Notes under the pieces: model-generated
Seen by the model: the letters and a program-made list of their open reading frames with translations, nothing else
What the model was told of the DNA's origin: nothing
The model's database searches: none
Position numbers and translations under genes: made by a program
Shown: one piece after another, positions 37,248-44,877 of the stretch
Numbering within the stretch: position 1 is the first letter of the stretch
Layout: each line of letters starts with the position of its first letter
Assembly (NCBI RefSeq): GCF_018128545.1
Contig: NZ_JAGSND010000001.1
Location: 110,153-174,152 of the forward strand
Origin: Sinanaerobacter chloroacetimidivorans
Lineage (GTDB): Bacteria > Bacillota > Clostridia > Peptostreptococcales > Anaerovoracaceae
Direction: 5' to 3'
Length of the DNA stretch: 64,000 nucleotides

Positions 37248-37478
37248 ATGAAGAAATTTATGAATAATGCCCGCAACATCATCACCCTGAAAGCACTGGC
37301 TCTGCGCGAAAAGCTGTGCGAGCCGCGCGGCGAGGGCTACGTAGACACTGCCATCAAAATCCTGATCGCCGTTGTGCTGGGTGCTTTGCTGCTGGCCGGT
37401 CTGTATGCGCTGTTCAATGATACCGTACTTCCCACGCTGGTAAAGCGTGTGCAAGATATGTTTAACTATGCCGGTTGA
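37248..37478 (+). CDS. Small pilin-like membrane protein (DUF6133-like)
   Basis: A 76-aa protein: basic N-terminus (MKKFMNNARNII), the motif RGEGYVD, then one hydrophobic helix (IKILIAVVLGALLLAGLYAL) and a short tail. It resembles DUF6133 proteins of Clostridial ICEs (name from memory). The EGYVD plus helix is shared with the protein at 43172 and looks like a prepilin-type cleavage and helix. ATG 37248 has GGAGG upstream. Overlaps the prepilin peptidase gene by 11 nt, suggesting it is its substrate. Confidence 0.7.
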   Translation: MKKFMNNARNIITLKALALREKLCEPRGEGYVDTAIKILIAVVLGALLLAGLYALFNDTVLPTLVKRVQDMFNYAG

Positions 37479-37920
37479 TTCGTTGGCGGCGTTGCAGGCA
37501 GGGCTGTTTTTGCTACTGTTGTTGGCCGCTTCTGTATGCGACTTGTGCTGTCGTGAAATCCCGGACAGCCTGCAGCTTCTTATCGCAGCCACGACGTTGC
37601 TGTATTTTTCGTCCCAGAACTTGCTGGGTATTCTGGGCGCACTTCCGTATCTGGTGATTGCACTACTTTTTAGCGGCATGGATGGCATGGGCGGCGGGGA
37701 CATCAAGCTGGTGGCAGCTACCGGCATCGTGCTGGGACTACCTGCCAGTCTAACCATGTCCATCATCGGGCTGGTCAGCTTTACAATTTATGCAACTGTT
37801 CATACGGTGATCAGGCAGCGTCATGGAAAAGTCGAAACTATCGGCTTTCCTGTGGGGCCGTTTCTGGCCTTTGGGGCAGTCGTCGCCTATTTTATGAAGA
37901 TGGGAGGAATGATTCTGTGA
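37468..37920 (+). CDS. A24-type prepilin peptidase (CpaA/TadV-like)
   Basis: A 150-aa membrane aspartic protease with about four to five spans. The catalytic Asp pair is in CDLCCREIPDSL and MGGGDIKLVAATG. It lacks the N-terminal methyltransferase domain, like TadV/CpaA. It would cleave the leader of the pilins encoded here. ATG 37468 lies inside the pilin-like gene; GTG 37447 is an alternative. The chromosomal Tad operon at 6070-14493 has no such gene in view. Confidence 0.85.
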   Translation: MPVDSLAALQAGLFLLLLLAASVCDLCCREIPDSLQLLIAATTLLYFSSQNLLGILGALPYLVIALLFSGMDGMGGGDIKLVAATGIVLGLPASLTMSIIGLVSFTIYATVHTVIRQRHGKVETIGFPVGPFLAFGAVVAYFMKMGGMIL

Positions 37921-38018
37921 AAAAGAAAATCATCATCACCTTTTGCGCCGTAGTTCCTGTGGCTGCACTGGTAACTTTTTTCTACCGCCGCAGCCAGAGA
38001 ACGTACTTGTCACAGTAA
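37917..38018 (+). CDS. Very small membrane peptide (33 aa)
   Basis: GTG 37917 overlaps the stop of the peptidase (GTGA). It encodes MKKKIIITFCAVVPVAALVT plus FFYRRSQRTYLSQ: a basic start, one hydrophobic helix and a basic tail. Size and coupling suggest a real small subunit or translational-coupling ORF. No family recognised. A GC hairpin without a T run (about 38026-38052) follows. Confidence 0.5.
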   Translation: MKKKIIITFCAVVPVAALVTFFYRRSQRTYLSQ

Positions 38019-38082
38019 CCAACCGGGCGGGCTTCATGGTGAGGCTCGCCCTTCACTTTGAAAATAAGGAGGAGAAATCCAT

Positions 38083-38931
38083 ATGAGTTTTCTTAAAAAT
38101 AGAACGGTGATCGGCGTCATCTGCATCATCCTGTCTCTTGTGATCTGCTTTGCCGTGACGCCGCTGTTCAATCAGAGTATCAGCGAAAAGACAGAGATCG
38201 TTCGTGTGGTAAAACCGGTGAAGCTAGGAGAAGAAATCACCGTCGATAAGGTCAAAACCGTGGAGGTGGGCGGCTACAATCTGCCGGACGATGTGGTCAA
38301 AAACCTTGACACCACTATTGGCAAATACGCTTCCGCAGACCTTGCCGTGGGCGATTACATCATTGCCTCAAAAATCGCAGACGAACCCGCCGCCGAGAAC
38401 GCCTATCTCTACAACCTGACCGGAGAAAAGCAGGCCATTTCCGTATCGGTGAAAGCCTTTGCTAACGGCTTGTCAGGCAAGTTGCAGAGCGGCGACATCG
38501 TGTCTATCATTGCTCCCGACTATAAAAAGCAGGGTGCAACTGTCATACCTGCCGAACTTCAGTATGTGGAAGTAATCGCGGTTACCGCCACCAACGGTTA
38601 CGATGCCAACACCGGGGAGCCGTCCGAGGATGACGAAAAGGAACTGCCGGGTACCGTCACCCTGTTGGTAACGCCGGAGCAGAGCAAGGTTCTCGCTGAG
38701 CTGGAAGCGGATGGAAAGCTTCATATCTCCCTTGTGTATCGCGGTGATGCGGCCAACAGCGCCAAATTTACCGAAGCGCAGGATGCTGTGCTGACGGAGT
38801 TGTACCCGCCGATGGAGAAAACTTCAGAAGAAGCCGCTTCGGAGCCGAGTTCTGACGGTGCACAGTCAGAATCCACGGAAAGTGAAGTTTCCGACACCGC
38901 CGAAACGCCTGCTGAAAGCGAGGTGGAGTAA
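38083..38931 (+). CDS. CpaB-like pilus assembly protein (SAF domain)
   Basis: A 282-aa CpaB/RcpC-type protein. One N-terminal membrane span (VIGVICIILSLVICFAVTPL), then a SAF domain (VKPVKLGEEITVDKVKTVEV, ADLAVGDYIIASKIA), a beta-rich domain (TVTLLVTPEQSKVLAELEAD) and an acidic Ser/Glu-rich tail. CpaB proteins act in the periplasm or outside the membrane in Tad pilus assembly. ATG 38083 has AAGGAGG upstream. It is the first large gene of the ICE Tad set. Confidence 0.85.
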   Translation: MSFLKNRTVIGVICIILSLVICFAVTPLFNQSISEKTEIVRVVKPVKLGEEITVDKVKTVEVGGYNLPDDVVKNLDTTIGKYASADLAVGDYIIASKIADEPAAENAYLYNLTGEKQAISVSVKAFANGLSGKLQSGDIVSIIAPDYKKQGATVIPAELQYVEVIAVTATNGYDANTGEPSEDDEKELPGTVTLLVTPEQSKVLAELEADGKLHISLVYRGDAANSAKFTEAQDAVLTELYPPMEKTSEEAASEPSSDGAQSESTESEVSDTAETPAESEVE

Positions 38932-38934
38932 GCC

Positions 38935-39747
38935 TTGAATTTTCTGAAAAATAGCATTTTTAACCGCAAGACCAGTGAGGATGTGTCGGAGTTAGAGACG
39001 GAAAACGAGAACCAGATGCTGGCGGTCTGGGGCAGCCCCGGTTCAGGCAAAACGGTGACGGCAGTGAAGCTGGCGGCACGGCTGGCAATGCAGAAACGGG
39101 ATGTGGCGCTGCTCCTCTGCGATATGAACACTCCCATGCTTCCCTGCATCTGCCCACCGGGTGAACTTGAGGAAGAACACTCTCTCGGCAGTATTCTCGC
39201 CGCCAGCCATGTGTCGGAGTCGCTGGTGCGGCACAACTGCATTACACATAAGAAGTTCCGTCACCTGACCATCCTTGGGATGCGTAAGGGTGAGAACGAG
39301 TACACCTACCCGGTGTATGAACGAAAGCAAGCCGAGGAACTGCTGGGTTGCCTACGTTCCATTGCGCCCTATATAATCATCGACTGCGGAAGCCACATCG
39401 CCAACGATGTGCTTTCGGCCATTGCTTTGATGGAATCGGACGCGGTGCTGCGGCTGGTGAACTGTGACTTAAAAAGCATTAGCTACCTGTCCAGCCAGCT
39501 CCCGCTGTTGAAAGAAAACCAGTGGGATGCAGACAAACAGTACAAGGTGGCCAGCAATGTACGCCCTAATGAGGCCAGTGACCACATTGAACAGGTGCTG
39601 GGTAGCGTGGCCTTTCAGATTCCCCATTCCGATGAAGTGGCAGCGCAGGTGTTAGAGGGCAATCTCTTCAAGGAACTGAGCCTGAAGGATAGCCGAGGCT
39701 ATCGCAAAGCCATGGAATCCATCACAAAGGAGGTGTTCGGATGTTAG
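38935..39747 (+). CDS. MinD/TadZ-like ATPase
   Basis: A 270-aa P-loop ATPase. Walker A is VWGSPGSGKTVTAVKLA, with the catalytic Lys present, unlike the chromosomal TadZ. ALLLCDMNTPMLPC and YIIIDCGSHIANDV are the later ParA/MinD-type motifs. Position between CpaB and TadA makes it the TadZ equivalent. TTG 38935 has AGGTGGAG about 8 nt upstream. Overlaps the TadA-like gene by 7 nt. Confidence 0.8.
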   Translation: MNFLKNSIFNRKTSEDVSELETENENQMLAVWGSPGSGKTVTAVKLAARLAMQKRDVALLLCDMNTPMLPCICPPGELEEEHSLGSILAASHVSESLVRHNCITHKKFRHLTILGMRKGENEYTYPVYERKQAEELLGCLRSIAPYIIIDCGSHIANDVLSAIALMESDAVLRLVNCDLKSISYLSSQLPLLKENQWDADKQYKVASNVRPNEASDHIEQVLGSVAFQIPHSDEVAAQVLEGNLFKELSLKDSRGYRKAMESITKEVFGC

Positions 39748-41357
39748 GAGAAAAGAGGAGTAAATCTGCATTTTATGGGGGTTCTGGCTATGCTGTTCGG
39801 GAAGAAGTCATACCCACGGAAAACGCAGCATCAGATGCGGAACATCCTGAGAAATTTGCCAATCTGCGATTTGGGCCGGACTATCCTGTGGGGGATGCCG
39901 CTTGGAAAGCGCCGGAACCTGTGATGGAAGAAGCCGCTGCTGAGCCGGATACCCCAGCCATCAGGCTGGCCGTGCCGGAAAAGGTTCGGACACTGCGCAC
40001 CCATGACCTGTTCTTCGGCGCGGGAGATAAGGGTCGGGATTTTACCTCCGTGTTGCGAGAGGTACAGGCGTATCTTTCCAAGGAATACAGTGCATTGGTT
40101 ACTGGCGACGGCAGCGAGGAAGTGAAAGCACAGATTCGCCGTTTTGCAGGCAAGTATATTCAGGACCAGCGCATTGCCGTGGAGGGCATGACCACAGACC
40201 AGCTTATTGATGAGATTTACTCGGAAATGGCTGAGTTCGGTTTCCTCACCAAATACATCTACGGAGATGGCATTGAGGAAATCGACGTCAACGCATGGGA
40301 CGATGTGGAGGTGCAGTATTCTGGCGGCGTCACCAAAAAGCTCACCGAACACTTTGACAGTCCGGAACACGCCATCAACGTAGTGCGCCGTATGCTTCAT
40401 GTGTCCGGCATGGTTTTGGATGATGCCAGTCCCAGTGTGCTGGGGCATCTCTCAAAGAACATCCGTATTGCTGTGCTAAAATCGCCCATCGTGGATGAGG
40501 ATGTCGGTGTGGCGGCCTCCATACGAATCGTCAATCCCCAGAGCATGAAAAAGGAGGATTTCGTAAACGGCGGCACAGCCACCGGCGAGATGCTGGACTT
40601 TTTATCCGAGTGTATCCGCTACGGCATTTCAGTTTGCGTGGCGGGAGCCACCTCCTCCGGCAAAACCACATTGCTTGGTTGGCTGCTAACAACCATCCCC
40701 GATAGCAAGCGTATCTACAGCATCGAGAACGGATCTCGCGAGCTGGCGCTGGTGCGTAGGAATGAGACTGGTCAGGTCACCAATTCCGTTATTCATACCC
40801 TGACGAGGGATAGTGAAAACGAGCGCCAGCGGGTAGATCAGATCGCGTTGTTGGATATGGCGCTGCGTTTTAATCCCGATGTGATTGTGGTCGGCGAGAT
40901 GCGCGGTCCAGAGGCAAACGCAGCGCAGGAAGCCGCTCGCACTGGCGTGGCGGTGGTCACCACCATACACTCCATGAGCTGCGACGCCACCTATCGCCGC
41001 ATGGTATCCCTGTGCAAACGTGCCATTGATATGAGCGATGAAACGCTGATGGGCTTTGTCACAGAGGCATATCCCATTGTGGCGTTTTGCAAGCAGCTCG
41101 AAAACAAAGACCGCCGTTTGATGGAGATTATGGAATGTGAAATCATGCCTGACGGCTCAAGGCGGTTTCGCCCGCTGTTCCAATATCAGATCACGGAAAA
41201 CCGTATTGAAAATGGCAGATTTATCATCACCGGTGAGCATCGTCAGGTCAGGCCCATCTCGGACAGCCTTGCCCGTCGCCTGATGGAAAACGGAATGCCG
41301 CAGGATCTGCTAAAGAAGCTCTGTGCCACGCAGGGAAAGGAGGATAAATCCGCATGA
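39741..41357 (+). CDS. TadA/CpaF-like secretion ATPase of the ICE
   Basis: A 538-aa type II/IV secretion ATPase with a ~90-residue N-terminal extension beyond the chromosomal TadA. Core: IEEIDVNAWDDVEVQYSGG, Walker A VAGATSSGKTTLLGWLL, acidic box SIENGSREL, Walker B DVIVVGEMRGPEANAAQEAA, histidine box VVTTIHSMSCDATYRRM. It would energise assembly of the ICE's pilus. ATG 39741 overlaps the previous gene; the 3' end overlaps the next by 4 nt. Confidence 0.9.
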   Translation: MLGEKRSKSAFYGGSGYAVREEVIPTENAASDAEHPEKFANLRFGPDYPVGDAAWKAPEPVMEEAAAEPDTPAIRLAVPEKVRTLRTHDLFFGAGDKGRDFTSVLREVQAYLSKEYSALVTGDGSEEVKAQIRRFAGKYIQDQRIAVEGMTTDQLIDEIYSEMAEFGFLTKYIYGDGIEEIDVNAWDDVEVQYSGGVTKKLTEHFDSPEHAINVVRRMLHVSGMVLDDASPSVLGHLSKNIRIAVLKSPIVDEDVGVAASIRIVNPQSMKKEDFVNGGTATGEMLDFLSECIRYGISVCVAGATSSGKTTLLGWLLTTIPDSKRIYSIENGSRELALVRRNETGQVTNSVIHTLTRDSENERQRVDQIALLDMALRFNPDVIVVGEMRGPEANAAQEAARTGVAVVTTIHSMSCDATYRRMVSLCKRAIDMSDETLMGFVTEAYPIVAFCKQLENKDRRLMEIMECEIMPDGSRRFRPLFQYQITENRIENGRFIITGEHRQVRPISDSLARRLMENGMPQDLLKKLCATQGKEDKSA

Positions 41358-42283
41358 CTGCAATTCAACTGTTAGCCTGCGTCGGACTAATTGTCGGCGC
41401 ATTTTTGTTGCTGGGTCTCAAACCGGTGGAGTTTACGGACAATCTGTTCGCATTTCTCTTGCGCCCCAAAAGCAGCATTCGGGAGGACATCAAAATCTCT
41501 ACCGGACGTAAAAAGATCGACCCGTTGCGCCGGGAAATCAAGGATGCACAGGACGTGCTGGAGATGACCGGGCGTGGCAACCGCTTTTCGCTGGTCTGCG
41601 CGGCGGCCCTTGCGCTGTTCTGCATAGGTGGCTCCATCGCCATTTTGTTGGGCAATTTCTTTATGGCTCCGGTCTTGGCGGTGGGCTTTATGCTTTTACC
41701 GTTCTGGTATGTGAAGCTGACCGCCAATCACTACAAGAGGGATGTGTCCTCCGAGCTGGAAACAGCGCTGTCTGTGGTCACCACGGCGTATCTTCGCACC
41801 GAGGACATCGTAACGGCAGTGGAGGAAAACATCGCCTATCTGAACCCACCTGTATCCAAGGTGTTTCAGGATTTTCTCATGCAGATCAAACTGGTTAATC
41901 CGGATGTGGAAGCCGCACTAAAAGCCATGCGCAGCCGGATTGACAATGAGGTGTTCCGGGAGTGGTGTGATGCGCTTTGCGACTGCCAGCATGACCGGAG
42001 CCTGAAAACCACCCTCACGCCCATTGTGGCAAAGCTCTCTGATATGCGCAACGTCAATGCGGAGCTGGAGTATATGATTGCCGAGCCGCGCAAGGAATTC
42101 CTTATCATGGTAATTTTTGTGATCGGTAATATCCCACTGATGTATCTGTTAAACAAGGATTGGTACTATGTACTGATGCACACGCCGCTGGGGCAGATCA
42201 TTCTGGCCATTACAGCGGCGGTGATTTTTGTGTCGGCTGGCTTCGTGGTCAAGTTGACCCGTCCCATTGAGTATCGGAGGTGA
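41354..42283 (+). CDS. TadB-like membrane protein of the ICE
   Basis: A 309-aa T2SSF-family protein with an N-terminal span (AIQLLACVGLIVGAFLLLGL), a pair near residues 75-118, the cytoplasmic T2SSF region (LETALSVVTTAYLRTEDIVT) and two C-terminal spans. It is the likely TadB platform paired with the next protein. Start overlaps the ATPase stop (ATGA). Confidence 0.8.
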   Translation: MTAIQLLACVGLIVGAFLLLGLKPVEFTDNLFAFLLRPKSSIREDIKISTGRKKIDPLRREIKDAQDVLEMTGRGNRFSLVCAAALALFCIGGSIAILLGNFFMAPVLAVGFMLLPFWYVKLTANHYKRDVSSELETALSVVTTAYLRTEDIVTAVEENIAYLNPPVSKVFQDFLMQIKLVNPDVEAALKAMRSRIDNEVFREWCDALCDCQHDRSLKTTLTPIVAKLSDMRNVNAELEYMIAEPRKEFLIMVIFVIGNIPLMYLLNKDWYYVLMHTPLGQIILAITAAVIFVSAGFVVKLTRPIEYRR

Positions 42284-42288
42284 TCGTT

Positions 42289-43161
42289 ATGTCGGGACTG
42301 TTATTTTTATTTGGACTGTTTTTGGCTCTTGGACTATTTTTCTTGACGGCCTCCCTCCTGAAGCTGCCCACCATAGGCGCGGCAAAGGCCATGCTGGGGA
42401 CAGTAAAGCAGGACAAAAAAGTGGCCAAAACCATCGAAACCTATTTGATGACGGTGTCGGTGCGCATTGCAAAGCATATCCGCATGGACGAATACAAGCG
42501 CAGCCGCATAAGCAATATTCTGAAAGCCAGCGGCATGAACCTAACGCCGGAGGTCTATCAGGCGTATGCCTTTGTAAAGTCAGGAGCCATCCTGCTGGGC
42601 GTCATTCCCTGTGTGCTTTTGCTGCCGCTTCTGTCGCCGGTGGTTGTCATTCTGGCGGTACTTACCTATTTTAAGGAGAGTCAAAAGGCAGATGAACGCT
42701 TGAAGGCCAAGCGGGATGAAATCGAAGGCGAGCTGCCACGGTTGGTGGCCACCATTGAGCAGGAGCTAAAATCCAGCCGCAATGTTATCGGCATGCTGGA
42801 GCGGTTCAAGGAAAACGCGGGGTCAGCCCTGACCGGGGAGTTGGATGTACTGCTGGCAGATATGCGCTCATCCAACTATGAGGCGGCGCTGACACGATTC
42901 GAGGCACGGCTCAATTCGCCCATGCTCTCCGATGTGGTACGTGGGCTGATTGGCGTTCTCCGTGGGGATGATAGCGCGGTGTATTTTCAGATGCTGGCCC
43001 ATGATTTCAAGCACCTGGAGCTGCAGCGGCTCAAGGCAAAGGCGCAGAAAATTCCGCCTAAAATCCGAGTCTTTTCTTTTGCCATGCTGATGAGCTTCCT
43101 GATTACCTATCTGGCGATCATCTGCTATGTGGCGGTGACCAGCCTTGGCGGGATGTTTTAA
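42289..43161 (+). CDS. TadC-like membrane protein of the ICE
   Basis: A 290-aa T2SSF-family protein. It has an N-terminal span, a second pair (~95-130), the T2SSF pattern ELPRLVATIEQELKSSRNVI with MLERFKENAGSALTGELDVL, and a C-terminal span (MLMSFLITYLAIICYVAVTS). ATG 42289 follows CGGAGGTGATCG; GTG 42280 lies inside that ribosome-binding site. It forms the TadB/TadC pair with the previous gene. Confidence 0.8.
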   Translation: MSGLLFLFGLFLALGLFFLTASLLKLPTIGAAKAMLGTVKQDKKVAKTIETYLMTVSVRIAKHIRMDEYKRSRISNILKASGMNLTPEVYQAYAFVKSGAILLGVIPCVLLLPLLSPVVVILAVLTYFKESQKADERLKAKRDEIEGELPRLVATIEQELKSSRNVIGMLERFKENAGSALTGELDVLLADMRSSNYEAALTRFEARLNSPMLSDVVRGLIGVLRGDDSAVYFQMLAHDFKHLELQRLKAKAQKIPPKIRVFSFAMLMSFLITYLAIICYVAVTSLGGMF

Positions 43162-43171
43162 GGGGGTGGCT

Positions 43172-43579
43172 ATGATAAAGAAAATATCCACCATTTTAAA
43201 AAGCAAACGAGCCGAGGGTTATGTGGATGTGATCGTGCTGGTGCTGTGCGCCGTTATGGTGCTGGCGCTGGCGCTGCGAGTGCTGCCGGTATTCGTGCAA
43301 AAGCAGCAGCTTGACACCTTCGCCACGGAGCTGGTGCGAGAGGCCGAGGTCAGCGGGCGTATCGGTTCGGAAACGACCCGCCGCGCAGCCATTCTCAGGG
43401 AGAAAACCGGCATCGCCCCCAGCATCTCATGGTCGGCCAGCGGCAAAATTCAGCTCAATGAAGAAGTTACCGTCACTCTGACGTTGCGTACCAACATTGG
43501 TCTGTTCGGGGATTTCGGTTCTTTCCCCATTACCCTGCGGGCGCAAGCCAGCGGAAAATCAGAAGTCTATTGGAAATGA
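43172..43579 (+). CDS. Pseudopilin-like protein with EGYVD motif (DUF4320-like)
   Basis: A 135-aa protein: basic N-terminus (MIKKISTILKSK), RAEGYVDVIVLVLCAVMVLA, then an extracellular part with mostly beta structure. The EGYVD plus hydrophobic helix matches the small protein at 37248. The DUF4320 name is from memory of ICE annotations. ATG 43172 has AAGGGGG upstream. It follows tadC-like by 10 nt, the place of TadE/TadF genes in Tad loci. Confidence 0.72.
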   Translation: MIKKISTILKSKRAEGYVDVIVLVLCAVMVLALALRVLPVFVQKQQLDTFATELVREAEVSGRIGSETTRRAAILREKTGIAPSISWSASGKIQLNEEVTVTLTLRTNIGLFGDFGSFPITLRAQASGKSEVYWK

Positions 43580-43586
43580 GGTGAGG

Positions 43587-44153
43587 ATGCGATTGTATGA
43601 AAAAATCAAAGTAATCCTGAAGAATCAGCGCGGTACATCCTTCCCACTGGTGATTGGCGTCACGCTGGCGCTGGTCATTATGCTGTGTGGCGTCAGCGAG
43701 TATTTTCGGCTGAATATCATTGTGGTAGGCGTCAAAGAAGCGGTGGAGGATGCTATCATTTCTACCGTCAACGACAACTACGCCGGGGTATATCACGGTG
43801 TGCGGGAAGGCTATTCGGGCGGCTATCTGCCGGATGGCGATACAGGCTGGGAGGTGGCCGTCAGCGAGGGCGACATTTATACCTACCTCGATGGCAGCCT
43901 TGGAACAGAGCAATCCGGTGGCAGGCACGTTAAATTTGCCGGGGACTCCGGCAATTCGATGGAGTTTGCCATTGATAGCCTGTCGGTCACCATCCGCAAT
44001 GCGCCGCTTGCCCCCTCCGACCCAAGCAATGCACAGCGGTTTGAAGCAGATGCGGTCATTCGGCTGGAGGTGCCGGTGCGCTTTGGCGGCAGGTTGCTCC
44101 CGTCCATACACATCACACTGAAGGTGCAGGCGGGATATATCGAGGTATTCTAA
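43587..44153 (+). CDS. TadE/G-like surface protein of the ICE
   Basis: A 188-aa protein with N-terminus ILKNQRGTSFPLVIGVTLAL, a basic leader with Gly followed by a hydrophobic helix as in TadE-type pseudopilins. The rest is polar and beta-rich (SLSVTIRNAPLAPSDPSNAQ) and ends RFGGRLLPSIHITLKVQAGY. ATG 43587 has AGGTGAGG upstream. Third pilin-like protein in this set. No named family is certain. Confidence 0.65.
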   Translation: MRLYEKIKVILKNQRGTSFPLVIGVTLALVIMLCGVSEYFRLNIIVVGVKEAVEDAIISTVNDNYAGVYHGVREGYSGGYLPDGDTGWEVAVSEGDIYTYLDGSLGTEQSGGRHVKFAGDSGNSMEFAIDSLSVTIRNAPLAPSDPSNAQRFEADAVIRLEVPVRFGGRLLPSIHITLKVQAGYIEVF

Positions 44154-44256
44154 ATAAACTTCGGGAAGAATTCGGGAATTTGCTGGACTTCCCAAAATGG
44201 ATAGGGTATGTTGTGTCATAACGAGGCATCAACCATCCCATGAAGGAGGCATCACT

Positions 44257-44811
44257 ATGAAAATGACAGAGAAAACGAAAAAATATCTGGCCATCGGCGG
44301 CGGTGCGGTAATCTGCATCGCGCTCATCGCGGCCATCAGCCTGCAATTTGGCAAGGCTCCCGCAGGGGAAGATGTACTGCCAGGGGCAAACTCCTCCGCT
44401 ACCGATATTGTCATCGACCCCAGCAGCTTATCCACTGAAACAGATGCGGAAGCAACCAAGCCGGTCATTCAGCCCAACACCAACGCGGCTGACAGCACTG
44501 GGCAGGCGACAGATTCCCGACCAGCCCAGACCGATCAAAGCGAACAGAGCATTCAGCCGGAGGTCACCAAGCCTGCCGAGCCGGAGGAATCTGTGAAAAC
44601 CGATTCCACGCAAAAGCCGGATGGGACAAAGGTGGATACCCCGCCCACTGCGGTGGATCATGACACCTATACACCGCCTGCGGATACGGGAACGCAGAAC
44701 AGCGGCGGTGGTCTACCTGGTTTTGACAATGTACCGGATGCTGGTGCAAATCAAGTAATTCAGGCCAATGATATGTACGAAAATGGAAACAAAATCGGCA
44801 GCATGGACTAA
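44257..44811 (+). CDS. Membrane-anchored low-complexity protein (DUF6550-like)
   Basis: A 184-aa protein. Residues 1-30 have a cytoplasmic start and one span (YLAIGGGAVICIALIAAISL); the rest is a Pro/Thr/Asp/Glu-rich extracellular stretch with no obvious fold. It resembles DUF6550 proteins (name from memory) of ICE Tad sets. ATG 44257 has GAAGGAGG upstream. Possibly a spacer or pilus-associated wall protein; inference only. Confidence 0.6.
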   Translation: MKMTEKTKKYLAIGGGAVICIALIAAISLQFGKAPAGEDVLPGANSSATDIVIDPSSLSTETDAEATKPVIQPNTNAADSTGQATDSRPAQTDQSEQSIQPEVTKPAEPEESVKTDSTQKPDGTKVDTPPTAVDHDTYTPPADTGTQNSGGGLPGFDNVPDAGANQVIQANDMYENGNKIGSMD

Positions 44812-44833
44812 TCAATTCAATCAGTAATGAAAG

Positions 44834-44860
44834 GGCATCGTGGACACACGGTGCTTTTTT
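44834..44860 (+). terminator. Terminator before the large surface protein gene
   Basis: GCATCGTG, GACA, CACGGTGC then TTTTTT. Confidence 0.7.
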
Positions 44861-44877
44861 CATGGAAAGGAGTCTGC

